Source of the DNA: CAZFQG01 sp964520785
GTDB taxonomy: Bacteria > Planctomycetota > Planctomycetia > Pirellulales > Thermoguttaceae
NCBI GenBank assembly: GCA_964520785.1
Contig: CAZFQG010000056.1
Location: forward strand, 1 to 31,807
Length of the DNA stretch: 31,807 nt
Reading direction: 5' to 3'
Shown here: positions 24,843-31,807 of the stretch, in pieces
Layout of the letters: the number at the start of each line of letters is the position of its first letter
Numbering within the stretch: the stretch's first letter is position 1
The notes under the pieces: generated by a model
Databases searched by the model: none
The model's input: only the letters and a program-made list of their open reading frames with translations
Told to the model about the DNA's origin: nothing
Position numbers and translations under genes: made by a program

Positions 24843-27800
24843 TCAGTCCGCCACGGCGCGAAGCATATTGCGCAGCAGTCGCTCCGCCTGCGGGATACTT
24901 CCAAGGTTCTCGCGGATCAACAGCGTGTTGATCAGGAATCGGCCCTTGCCTCGACGGTAAAGCGCCGTCATCAGGCCCGACTCATATCTTAGCGACGCGT
25001 TATTTCCTCCGGCAATGGCTTCCTCCGGCGTTTCCGTGTCGATAAAGAACGACTCGGGGAGAATCTCACGGTAGTAGGAATAGTCCATCAGGCCGCCGGC
25101 TTGGAGCCCCTCGAAGACCGGGTGCCGCTTGGCCCACTGGTCGACGTGGTAAAGCCACTGCTGCGGGTTTCCGATGCGGCCGCGCTGCTCAAGAGGCAGA
25201 TATCCGGTCGAATCGTCACCCTTCCGGAAGACCTCCGGGCACAGGAATACGACCCGCGAACCGTTTTCGATCCGCTTGACCAGATCGGCGAACGCTTCGT
25301 CACCGCCCGGCGCCGGGGGGGTTGCGGTAGCAAGAATGAGCTGCGACTTCTCGACCGGGGCCGACGAATCGAACTTCACCGTGCGAATGCCGTTTTGTCC
25401 CAGCCACGCTTCGAGTTCCGCATCCTCGCCCCAGACGACGACCTCGTGCTCCACCGGCGGCATGTCGTCTTTGCCGTACACGTAGAATTCGGTCTCTCCC
25501 CCCGCCGCGGCCGCGGCTTTCTCGAACGCGACGACCAACCGATACCTGCCGGTGGGACCGGCGATTCTGACCCGCTCCGTCAACGCGGCAAGGGCGAACG
25601 GCTGTTCTCCCTCCTCGATCGTTATCTCGAACGACTTCTCGAACAGCTTCTCCCCATCCGGGCCAAAAACCCATGCCAAAGCGGGATATTTGCCCGGCTT
25701 CAGGACGTCTTCATTCGCCAGAACGACGTCGAGCGTCACGTCGTCGCCTGAATAAACGTTCACCGGTTCAACGAACGTACACCACCGTAACGGGGCGAAA
25801 CCATCGAAGATCGCGTCGGTCGTGCCGGGCTTGAGCTCGCGGAAGGTCGTCCAAAGCCCTTCACCCCCCATGACCTGATCCACCGTCCCGGTCAGACTGT
25901 AGCCGACAGTCGCCGGGTTGGAGCGGATCGCACCCAGACTTAGCGTCCGCTGGCCGGCCATCCGGGCGATACTCGCCTGGAAGAACGCCTCGGGGCGACC
26001 GAAGACCTCGTGCATATTCCACCGGTCGTAGTCCTTCAGGAATGCATCATACTGTGCCTGGTAGAAATGCCGGTCCGGGGAATCGGGGTTGCCGTGCTGT
26101 TCGAACAACCGCAATACTCTTGGCCAATTGACGCCGCTGCCGATCCCGTACTCACTGGGGAAATACGGCTTGCCCCCGCCTTGGGAGTTGACGATATTGT
26201 ACGGCTTCCCGCCGACGGTGCGGAGGAACTCGATGATATCGGCCGTATGCGGAACGCGACGATAGGGGTGGTGGTCGTCGAGTGTGTTCTCCCACGTCAT
26301 CGAGCCCGGGTTCGATAGGGTTCCGAACTGCACCGGCGAATCCTCGGCGTTTTCAAACGGCCGGAATGTGCACGAGTCCGGCGCATCCGCCGCGGCGAGC
26401 ATTCCATAGACCCAGGGACTGCCGGGCTTGTCCTTATCCGAGAAATCCTTCGCGGCATCGAACTCGCCCGACTCCGTCTTGATGACGACGTCCAACGCCG
26501 TCGTATCGCCGCCGTAATTCCCGTTGCCCCGGCCGACCGCGAAGTCGAGCGTATCCCCTTGTTTGACGACGACGGATCCCTCGTACGCCGCGCGGTCCCC
26601 GCCGCCGCGAACGTTGATCCCGCCGGCAAAAAGGGGATTGCCGTTATGCAGGACGTGGACATCCGTCGTGGTCGTTAGCTCGGTGATGTCCTCGAAAACC
26701 GCGGAAACGCGGCACTTTGCGTCAACCGGCGCGATCCACCGCACGACGCCGTACTCGCCATTCGGTCCCGGGTGCGTCGCAAGCCGGCCCGGTTCCCAGA
26801 CGATGCCCAAAACGCGGACCGTCTCGTCTGAATCGTTCCGGGCGACGAACGGTTCCAGACCCGATATCCGACGCCGGCAGGCGATGCCGGGCGGAAAACC
26901 ACCTCCCGGCGCCCCCTCGCGGAGGTCCCATCGCCCGCTGTTGAAGAAGACCATTCGCGTATCGTCGAGTTCGCGGACCAGCTTGAGCGTCTTGGCCGCG
27001 TGCCGGTTGACTTCGTCACTGGCACTTTCATTCAGCAGGCCCCAGATCACGACGCTCGGGTGGTTCCGGTCGCGGAGGATCATCTCGCGGGTGGCATTAT
27101 CAAACCATTCCGCGAACTTGGGCGTCACTTCCATGGTCATCCAGGCGGCCTGGCATTCCTCGTAGACCATCAGTCCCAGTTCGTCCGCCAGGTCGAGTTG
27201 GTAGCGGGTCGGCATTCCGGCGATGAAGCGGATCGCGTTGAGACCCATCATCTTGGCGTTAATCAGGTCGCGGCGGAACAAGTCCGGATCATGCGGCAAC
27301 CGCAAACCGATGGGCGCATGATTGCAGGTATGGGAACACCGGAAAAAAATCCGTTTGCCGTTCAAGCGGAAATAGCCGTCCCGAAAGACGAATTCCCGGA
27401 AGCCCGTCTTGACGGACGTCTCGTCGCGCGAGTCCGGGTGCTCGTTCGTTCTTAGCGCCACGGTGACGCGATAGAGATACGGATCGTTCAACTCCCACAA
27501 CCGCGGCTGCTCGATTTTCACGGAGCAGCAGACCGTGTTTTCCCCCGGCTGAACCGACACGTCTTGTTTCACGCAACGCAGTGTCGGCCCGGTTCGATGC
27601 GGCGCGACGGTTATCTCCAGTGTACCGGAAACAGGCGCGACCCCCGTGTTGACAATCGCCGTCTCCACGCGAATCTCGCCCGTCGCCGGATCGGCTTTGG
27701 CGAAGACGTCGGCAATCCGCGCGGCCGGGGCGAGGAGAATCTCCACTGAATCGAGAATACCACCATGGTTGAAGGCCAATCCAACCTGATGCGGCCGCGT

Positions 27801-28301
27801 CTTCAGCCCGCGCGGCGTCATGTTCAGCCGGATGCCGTCGATCGGCGTCTCCGTCGGATTCAAGACACGGACGGCGAGGAGGTTATCCTCTCCCGGCCTG
27901 ACGGCATCCGTTGCATCGAGGGTGAACGGCGTCTCGCTCCCTTCATGCCCTCCGAGGTGGATTCCGTTGAGCCAGACGTCCGCCTTGAAATCGACCGCCC
28001 AAAAGCGCAACAGGGTCCTTCCGTTGCCGTGCGGATTCAGCGGAATGCGCACCGCCTTGTAGTACCAGACGACCCCGTCGTAGTCGGGAAAGGCGGCTTC
28101 GAGAATCCACGGCACGCGAATCGGCTTGCAGTCGGCACGGACGGCGCGGAACCACTCTTGGTCGCGACCGGCGTTATCCGGATCCTTCGCGATGAGCCAG
28201 TCGTCGCCGTCGAGCGAGAGGACCTTGGTGGAGACCTCGGCCGCATGGAGGACGGTAGGAGTCAGAACGAGTACGAATGCAAGCGTAGGCAGTATGTGCA
28301 T
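24843..28301 (-). CDS. Secreted glycoside hydrolase family 2 type enzyme
   Basis: 1152-residue exported protein, probably a beta-galactosidase, beta-glucuronidase or related glycosidase. Domains: signal peptide (about 1-20, ending LHA-AE); sugar-binding jelly roll (about 30-190, with WLNGIHLGGHEG); immunoglobulin-like domain to about 300; TIM barrel with FRCSHTCNHAP, the acid/base Glu425 (WGLLNES) and the likely nucleophile Glu717 (PYFPSEYGIG). About 290 residues separate the two glutamates, against about 76 in E. coli LacZ. The extra part (about 475-640) looks like a beta-sandwich of the kind seen in planctomycete proteins (VHVLHNGNPLFAG, GDTLDFAVGRG). The last 200 residues (from about 950) resemble a Rossmann/glutamine-amidotransferase-like module. 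The Shine-Dalgarno is weak. It is the last of the minus-strand set, 76 bases after the next gene. Confidence 0.88.
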   Translation of the reverse strand: MHILPTLAFVLVLTPTVLHAAEVSTKVLSLDGDDWLIAKDPDNAGRDQEWFRAVRADCKPIRVPWILEAAFPDYDGVVWYYKAVRIPLNPHGNGRTLLRFWAVDFKADVWLNGIHLGGHEGSETPFTLDATDAVRPGEDNLLAVRVLNPTETPIDGIRLNMTPRGLKTRPHQVGLAFNHGGILDSVEILLAPAARIADVFAKADPATGEIRVETAIVNTGVAPVSGTLEITVAPHRTGPTLRCVKQDVSVQPGENTVCCSVKIEQPRLWELNDPYLYRVTVALRTNEHPDSRDETSVKTGFREFVFRDGYFRLNGKRIFFRCSHTCNHAPIGLRLPHDPDLFRRDLINAKMMGLNAIRFIAGMPTRYQLDLADELGLMVYEECQAAWMTMEVTPKFAEWFDNATREMILRDRNHPSVVIWGLLNESASDEVNRHAAKTLKLVRELDDTRMVFFNSGRWDLREGAPGGGFPPGIACRRRISGLEPFVARNDSDETVRVLGIVWEPGRLATHPGPNGEYGVVRWIAPVDAKCRVSAVFEDITELTTTTDVHVLHNGNPLFAGGINVRGGGDRAAYEGSVVVKQGDTLDFAVGRGNGNYGGDTTALDVVIKTESGEFDAAKDFSDKDKPGSPWVYGMLAAADAPDSCTFRPFENAEDSPVQFGTLSNPGSMTWENTLDDHHPYRRVPHTADIIEFLRTVGGKPYNIVNSQGGGKPYFPSEYGIGSGVNWPRVLRLFEQHGNPDSPDRHFYQAQYDAFLKDYDRWNMHEVFGRPEAFFQASIARMAGQRTLSLGAIRSNPATVGYSLTGTVDQVMGGEGLWTTFRELKPGTTDAIFDGFAPLRWCTFVEPVNVYSGDDVTLDVVLANEDVLKPGKYPALAWVFGPDGEKLFEKSFEITIEEGEQPFALAALTERVRIAGPTGRYRLVVAFEKAAAAAGGETEFYVYGKDDMPPVEHEVVVWGEDAELEAWLGQNGIRTVKFDSSAPVEKSQLILATATPPAPGGDEAFADLVKRIENGSRVVFLCPEVFRKGDDSTGYLPLEQRGRIGNPQQWLYHVDQWAKRHPVFEGLQAGGLMDYSYYREILPESFFIDTETPEEAIAGGNNASLRYESGLMTALYRRGKGRFLINTLLIRENLGSIPQAERLLRNMLRAVAD

Positions 28302-28377
28302 GGCTGGATGGGGGACACCTTTGGCGTCCTCCGTTGGGCGTTGTGTTTACGTGTTACGGTCGGGATGCGCGCTTTCG

Positions 28378-30426
28378 CTACTCCCCGAACCACTCCTGAA
28401 ACATCTTCTTCATCGGTCCGTCGTAGACGGCCCGCTTGACGTGAACCCAGGTGGCCTGGTCTCCGGTCGCGTAGAATAGAACCGTCTTCCCGTCCCGTTC
28501 GTACAAATCGACGTCGGAGTTGTTGCTCCCTTCCCCCTCGCACGCTTCCAGGATCGGGTTGGCGGGACTCAACTCCCACGTCTTCAGGTCCTTAGATCTG
28601 GCCACGTACGAAATCCACCCATTGTGTCCCTCTATCGGGGCATGTAGGTAGATGACGTAGAAATACGGCGCGAAATACCGCAGGGCGGGGCAGGCGCTGT
28701 ACTCGTGCTTCTCGCCGGTGAACGGAGGAATGTCCAGTTTCGTCCACGTCGTTAAATCCCGCGACTTGGCGAACTTGAAGCAGAACGCGACCGGTTTGTT
28801 CGACTCGTAGGCCATCACGTAACCGTCCGGTGTCTTGCACACACTTGTGTTGAACAGGTGCTCGTCACCATCCCGCGTGAGGATCGGCTTTTCATCCCGC
28901 GTCCAGGTGATCAGGTCCTTCGAGGTGAAGTGGTAAATATCATGCGTCCAATCGTCGGCCGTGTACTTCGTGGCGAAGACGTGGACCGTCTCCCCCTCGA
29001 CGTAAGCGGACGCGAACGAGAATTCGTGCGCGAACCGGGATACCTCCTCGCCCGTATCGAGATCGAGCACCTGGACATAGATATCCTCGAGGGCCGGGGT
29101 GGAACTGGCCGGGCGGTGGCAAACGATCAAGTAGGCCCTTCCCCCGAAGAGGATCGGCGTGTTCTCCATCAGATCCCCTTCGCCGATCTTGCCGGGAAGT
29201 TTCCGCAAGATCGAGGGGGCCGCGGCAGGCTTTACGAGCGAGGAATAGGGCTCGACGGTGGTTTCCGTGTCGACGAGAGCGCTCTTCGAATACGCTTTCG
29301 TACCGCCGGGCGGCGGCGGGGCAATGAGCGAGAAAGCATCCGTCGGCCAAGGACCCAGCCGTTCGAACCCCTTCGGCACCGGCTGCTCGAACTGCACGTA
29401 GGCCTGGACCTTGCCGGCCGTTGAATAGGTGACCTTTTGCGGATCGGTCGAGCCGAAAAGCATGTAACCGGCCAGTAGGCTGTCCTCGAGATCGACGTGC
29501 AGCTTGTCCGCCTGATCGCCCAGCGCGTAGATCAGCCCGGTCATCTGGCCGAAGCCTGGCTGCGTGAAGTTCAGCGAGATCAGGCGGCAGTTCTTGAACG
29601 TCGCCCTCGCGCAGTGGCTGGCGTAGGAGGCGGCGACGGCGTTGTCCGGATGGACGAGGACACAGTCCTCGAAGACGGCGTGGGGATGTTCCGGCATGGC
29701 GTCTTCCATCCCACCGAGCAGCACGGCCGCCGTGTCGCCGACCCAGTCGAGGGCCAGGAAATAGCACCGGCGAAAGACGCTCGGCTCCTCGGGTCGGACC
29801 ACGGGGTAGCATATTCCTCCGCCGAACGCGCGGCCGATTCCGACGCAGTCCTCGACCAGCACGGTGAAGCCCTTGCCGCTCTCGTGCGTCAGGTCCCAGA
29901 AGAACCCCGCGTCTCCGCCTGTCGCGTAGAGGTTCTTCAGTGCCCAGCGGTCCCAGACGATGCTGGAAAAATCCCGCTTGTTGTTGCCGCTGGACCAATC
30001 CTTCATGGAGGCCGCGATATTCGACCACCAGTCCCAGCTCTTGAATCCCTTTTCGGCGTCCCCCGCGTCGATAATGACCCAGCCCTCCGCTTCGGAGCCC
30101 AGCTTGCCGTCGATATCGCCGATCAAGAGATTGTACGACCCGGCCGCTCCTTTCCGGTTCGGGGCGAGATTCGGTTCGACATAGTGATCCGGCTGGATGA
30201 TGACCCGGTGCCCCCCTTCGTCGTCCGGAATCGACTGGATCGCCTTCTGGATCGAGCGAAAGGCGGTCTTCCAGGACGTACCGTCCGAGTCGTCCCCAAG
30301 CTTCGAGACGTAGATTGTCGTCCCGCCGCGCCCCGAGTAGTCGGAATCGGCCGGATTGACGCCGGCGACGAGGGGAGCGCTGAGCAAAACCAATGTCACG
30401 ACGGTCGAGAGCGCGACTTTTTCCAT
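28378..30426 (-). CDS. Secreted beta-helix/beta-propeller protein, possible glycosidase
   Basis: 682-residue exported protein (signal peptide ALSTVVTLVLLSAPLVAG). The N-terminal part (about 30-400) resembles a right-handed parallel beta-helix: TIYVSKLGDDSDGTSWKTAF is the start common to pectate-lyase-like folds (SIQKAI, then HRVIIQPDHY), followed by repeated VFEDCVLV, ATFKNCRLI and VDLEDSLLA rungs. The C-terminal part (about 425-682) resembles a five-bladed propeller of the GH43/GH32/GH117 type, with repeated KDLITWTRDEKPILTRDG, SRDLTTWTKL and SKDLKTWELSPANPIL blades. The substrate and even activity are unproved. ATG 30426 is used; the frame reaches a TTG at 30435 that would sit directly on the AGGA. 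It belongs with the GH2 gene. Confidence 0.7.
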   Translation of the reverse strand: MEKVALSTVVTLVLLSAPLVAGVNPADSDYSGRGGTTIYVSKLGDDSDGTSWKTAFRSIQKAIQSIPDDEGGHRVIIQPDHYVEPNLAPNRKGAAGSYNLLIGDIDGKLGSEAEGWVIIDAGDAEKGFKSWDWWSNIAASMKDWSSGNNKRDFSSIVWDRWALKNLYATGGDAGFFWDLTHESGKGFTVLVEDCVGIGRAFGGGICYPVVRPEEPSVFRRCYFLALDWVGDTAAVLLGGMEDAMPEHPHAVFEDCVLVHPDNAVAASYASHCARATFKNCRLISLNFTQPGFGQMTGLIYALGDQADKLHVDLEDSLLAGYMLFGSTDPQKVTYSTAGKVQAYVQFEQPVPKGFERLGPWPTDAFSLIAPPPPGGTKAYSKSALVDTETTVEPYSSLVKPAAAPSILRKLPGKIGEGDLMENTPILFGGRAYLIVCHRPASSTPALEDIYVQVLDLDTGEEVSRFAHEFSFASAYVEGETVHVFATKYTADDWTHDIYHFTSKDLITWTRDEKPILTRDGDEHLFNTSVCKTPDGYVMAYESNKPVAFCFKFAKSRDLTTWTKLDIPPFTGEKHEYSACPALRYFAPYFYVIYLHAPIEGHNGWISYVARSKDLKTWELSPANPILEACEGEGSNNSDVDLYERDGKTVLFYATGDQATWVHVKRAVYDGPMKKMFQEWFGE

Positions 30427-30495
30427 GATCCGCAAGGTCCTTTCAATGGGTGTTAGGTTGGATTCAGTTTAACCACTTCACTTATGACTTATGCC

Positions 30496-31491
30496 TCAGT
30501 CCCCCCAATCATTTCCGGCCGGCCCACCGTCGGCCCTCCATCCAAGCGACCGCCAGATCGCCAGGTCGATATCGTTGGAAAAAAAGTGGACGCTGCCGTC
30601 GCCGAGAAGACCGTTGACTCCACCGGGGTGGAGGCTCCGAGAACTGGCGTGGTTGTTGACGGTGTCTTGTGGAATGCACGGCAGATTGAGTTCCGGATAG
30701 TTGTTTTCCCCATTCAGACAAAAACTCTTATAGTTGAGAAGGCTGTCCGGCTTCCGTGCGTTCGGGGCATGGTGCATGTGCAGAAACTGGGACCCGGCCC
30801 GGTTGGTAATGGGGAAACCGCGGATATCATCCGGCTTACCGGTCAGGTACTCACCCACCACGAGCGTCTTTGACAGGCCGTCCGTGATGTCGCGGAACTT
30901 GGCGCCGTAGTTGTAGGAGAAGACCGCCTTGCGCGAGGGATCGATGGTAGTCGAGCCGCTCCAGACGCCCTTGGGGTCGTCCGCCCCGGTCTCGCCGTCG
31001 TTGAGGCCGGAGAAGATGCCGAGATAATTCGTGACGTAGAACCCCGGGACGTCGGCGGCCGTGGTGACGACGCCGCCGGTAGTCCGCTTGACCGGGCCGC
31101 CGCGCCCGTCACTGGGGCACAGGAACAGGGGGACGCCGTTGTCGCGAAGCGCCTCCGGCCAAAGGTCCTTCGCCGAGGAATCGTAAGGGCGGATCTGACG
31201 GTCCTGCATCTCCTTCATCGCATCGTACATGGCCTGCTGTTCCACGTAGGGCATCAGAAAGTACAGCATGTACGGCCAGTCCCACACGTGAATGCACCCC
31301 AACGGCAGGCTCCCGAATCCCGAGTGGTAGTTGTGCAAACCGACGCCGATCTGCTTGAGGTTCGACGAACACTGCGAACGCCTTGCCGCCTCCCGGGCAG
31401 CCTGTACGGCCGGGAGCAGCAGGGCGATCAAAATACCGATGATCGCGATGACCACCAGGAGTTCCACCAACGTAAACCCGCGATTCTTCAT
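30496..31491 (-). CDS. DUF1559 protein with prepilin-type N-terminus
   Basis: 331-residue protein of a family greatly expanded in planctomycetes. Seen: type IV prepilin-like cleavage/methylation site and helix (MKNRGFTLVELLVVIAIIG, with Glu5 after the cleavage site), AAREAARRSQCSSNLKQIG, and the C-terminal LHPGGVNGLLGDGSVHF motif (H-x-DG) found in DUF1559 proteins. The role is unknown; a pseudopilin-like surface or secretion part has been proposed for the family. The N-terminal extension to 31563 is rejected since it hides the prepilin signal. GGTGGAG directly precedes the ATG. A promoter-like element (31512-31520) suggests some independent expression. Confidence 0.93.
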   Translation of the reverse strand: MKNRGFTLVELLVVIAIIGILIALLLPAVQAAREAARRSQCSSNLKQIGVGLHNYHSGFGSLPLGCIHVWDWPYMLYFLMPYVEQQAMYDAMKEMQDRQIRPYDSSAKDLWPEALRDNGVPLFLCPSDGRGGPVKRTTGGVVTTAADVPGFYVTNYLGIFSGLNDGETGADDPKGVWSGSTTIDPSRKAVFSYNYGAKFRDITDGLSKTLVVGEYLTGKPDDIRGFPITNRAGSQFLHMHHAPNARKPDSLLNYKSFCLNGENNYPELNLPCIPQDTVNNHASSRSLHPGGVNGLLGDGSVHFFSNDIDLAIWRSLGWRADGGPAGNDWGD

Positions 31492-31511
31492 TTCTCCACC
31501 TGAAATCCCTG

Positions 31512-31520
31512 ATTGTAACA
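31512..31520 (-). promoter_or_regulatory. Extended -10 element before the DUF1559 gene
   Basis: On the minus strand, TGT followed by TACAAT forms an extended -10 element ending 20 bases before the ATG. No good -35 box is seen. Confidence 0.35.
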
Positions 31521-31572
31521 GTTTGGATCCTCTTCGATTGCCGGCGACCCACCGTCCGGGCATTCTTTCATG

Positions 31573-31807
31573 CTATCGTTTTTTGTAGACGACGACGGCC
31601 GCGCCCGGTTGCGCGTCGACCGTCACCACGGCGCCCCGGCTCATCAGGGCTTGCCCTGTCGATTCAGCAGTCTTGCCGGTTGCCAGATCGGTCACTCGGT
31701 ATGTTGCCCCGGGGGTAAGGCCGCGCGGCCGCAGGGCCGCCGCGGAGTAAATGCTCGCCTCCCGGCGGAAGGCCTGAATCATCCCCTCGTCCGCCTCGGC
31801 ATCGTGG
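31573..31807 (-). CDS. C-terminal end of a probable glycoside hydrolase (5' end missing)
   Basis: About 77 residues of an open frame that enters from the right edge. Seen: IQAFRREASIYSAA, RGLTPGATYRVTDLATGK, and a GAAVVVYKK end. This pattern (beta-sandwich closing an enzyme, with Arg-Gly-Leu-x-Pro-x-x-x-Tyr-x-Val) is like the C-terminal domain of GH36-type alpha-galactosidases and related enzymes. Only the C-terminal domain is visible, so the family is tentative. It lies 81 bases upstream of the DUF1559 gene on the same strand. Confidence 0.55.
   Translation of the reverse strand, partial: HDAEADEGMIQAFRREASIYSAAALRPRGLTPGATYRVTDLATGKTAESTGQALMSRGAVVTVDAQPGAAVVVYKKR

Overview
The window is high-GC bacterial DNA and most likely comes from a planctomycete (Planctomycetota). 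The main clues are a DUF1559 protein with a prepilin-type N-terminus, a Tat-exported Gfo/Idh/MocA oxidoreductase next to a sodium:solute symporter, and a set of large secreted carbohydrate-active proteins. Assignment is by gene content only; no rRNA or tRNA is present. The five promoter candidates look like ordinary sigma-70 type (TTGACC-N17-TACAAT before selA is the best).

Layout. (1) 1-1578: 3' part of clpC, convergent with a secreted alpha/beta hydrolase (1624-2772, minus). (2) 2772-6445: a divergent promoter region, then selA-selB, the enzyme and elongation factor for selenocysteine incorporation; selC, selD and any selenoprotein gene are not in the window. (3) 6607-10727: a secreted hydrolase-like protein that seems to have lost its catalytic core, an SSS-family transporter, and a Tat-exported Gfo/Idh/MocA protein. 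(4) 10753-24009: a chemotaxis locus. A cheX on the minus strand is separated by a 673-bp non-coding region, rich in repeats and palindromes, from cheY, cheA, mcp, cheW, mcp, cheR, cheD, then (after an intrinsic terminator) cheY, cheX and cheB. A two-CBS-domain gene follows. (5) 24843-31807, all minus strand: GH2-type glycosidase, a beta-helix/beta-propeller protein, a DUF1559 protein, and the C-terminal end of another protein, probably a glycoside hydrolase.

How the parts work together. The chemotaxis locus encodes a nearly complete sensory pathway: two transmembrane receptors with very different sensor domains but a shared C-terminal tail, the adaptor CheW, the kinase CheA, two CheY regulators, two CheX-type phosphatases (no CheZ seen), and the adaptation enzymes CheR, CheB and CheD. 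No flagellar or pilus motor gene is present, so the output is unknown. The last block looks like a polysaccharide- or glycan-degrading operon. The most interesting points are the shared receptor tails, the duplicated sensor module in the second receptor, CheA's long N-terminal extension, the hairpins between successive che genes, the core-less hydrolase, and the domain inserted between the two catalytic glutamates of the GH2 enzyme.
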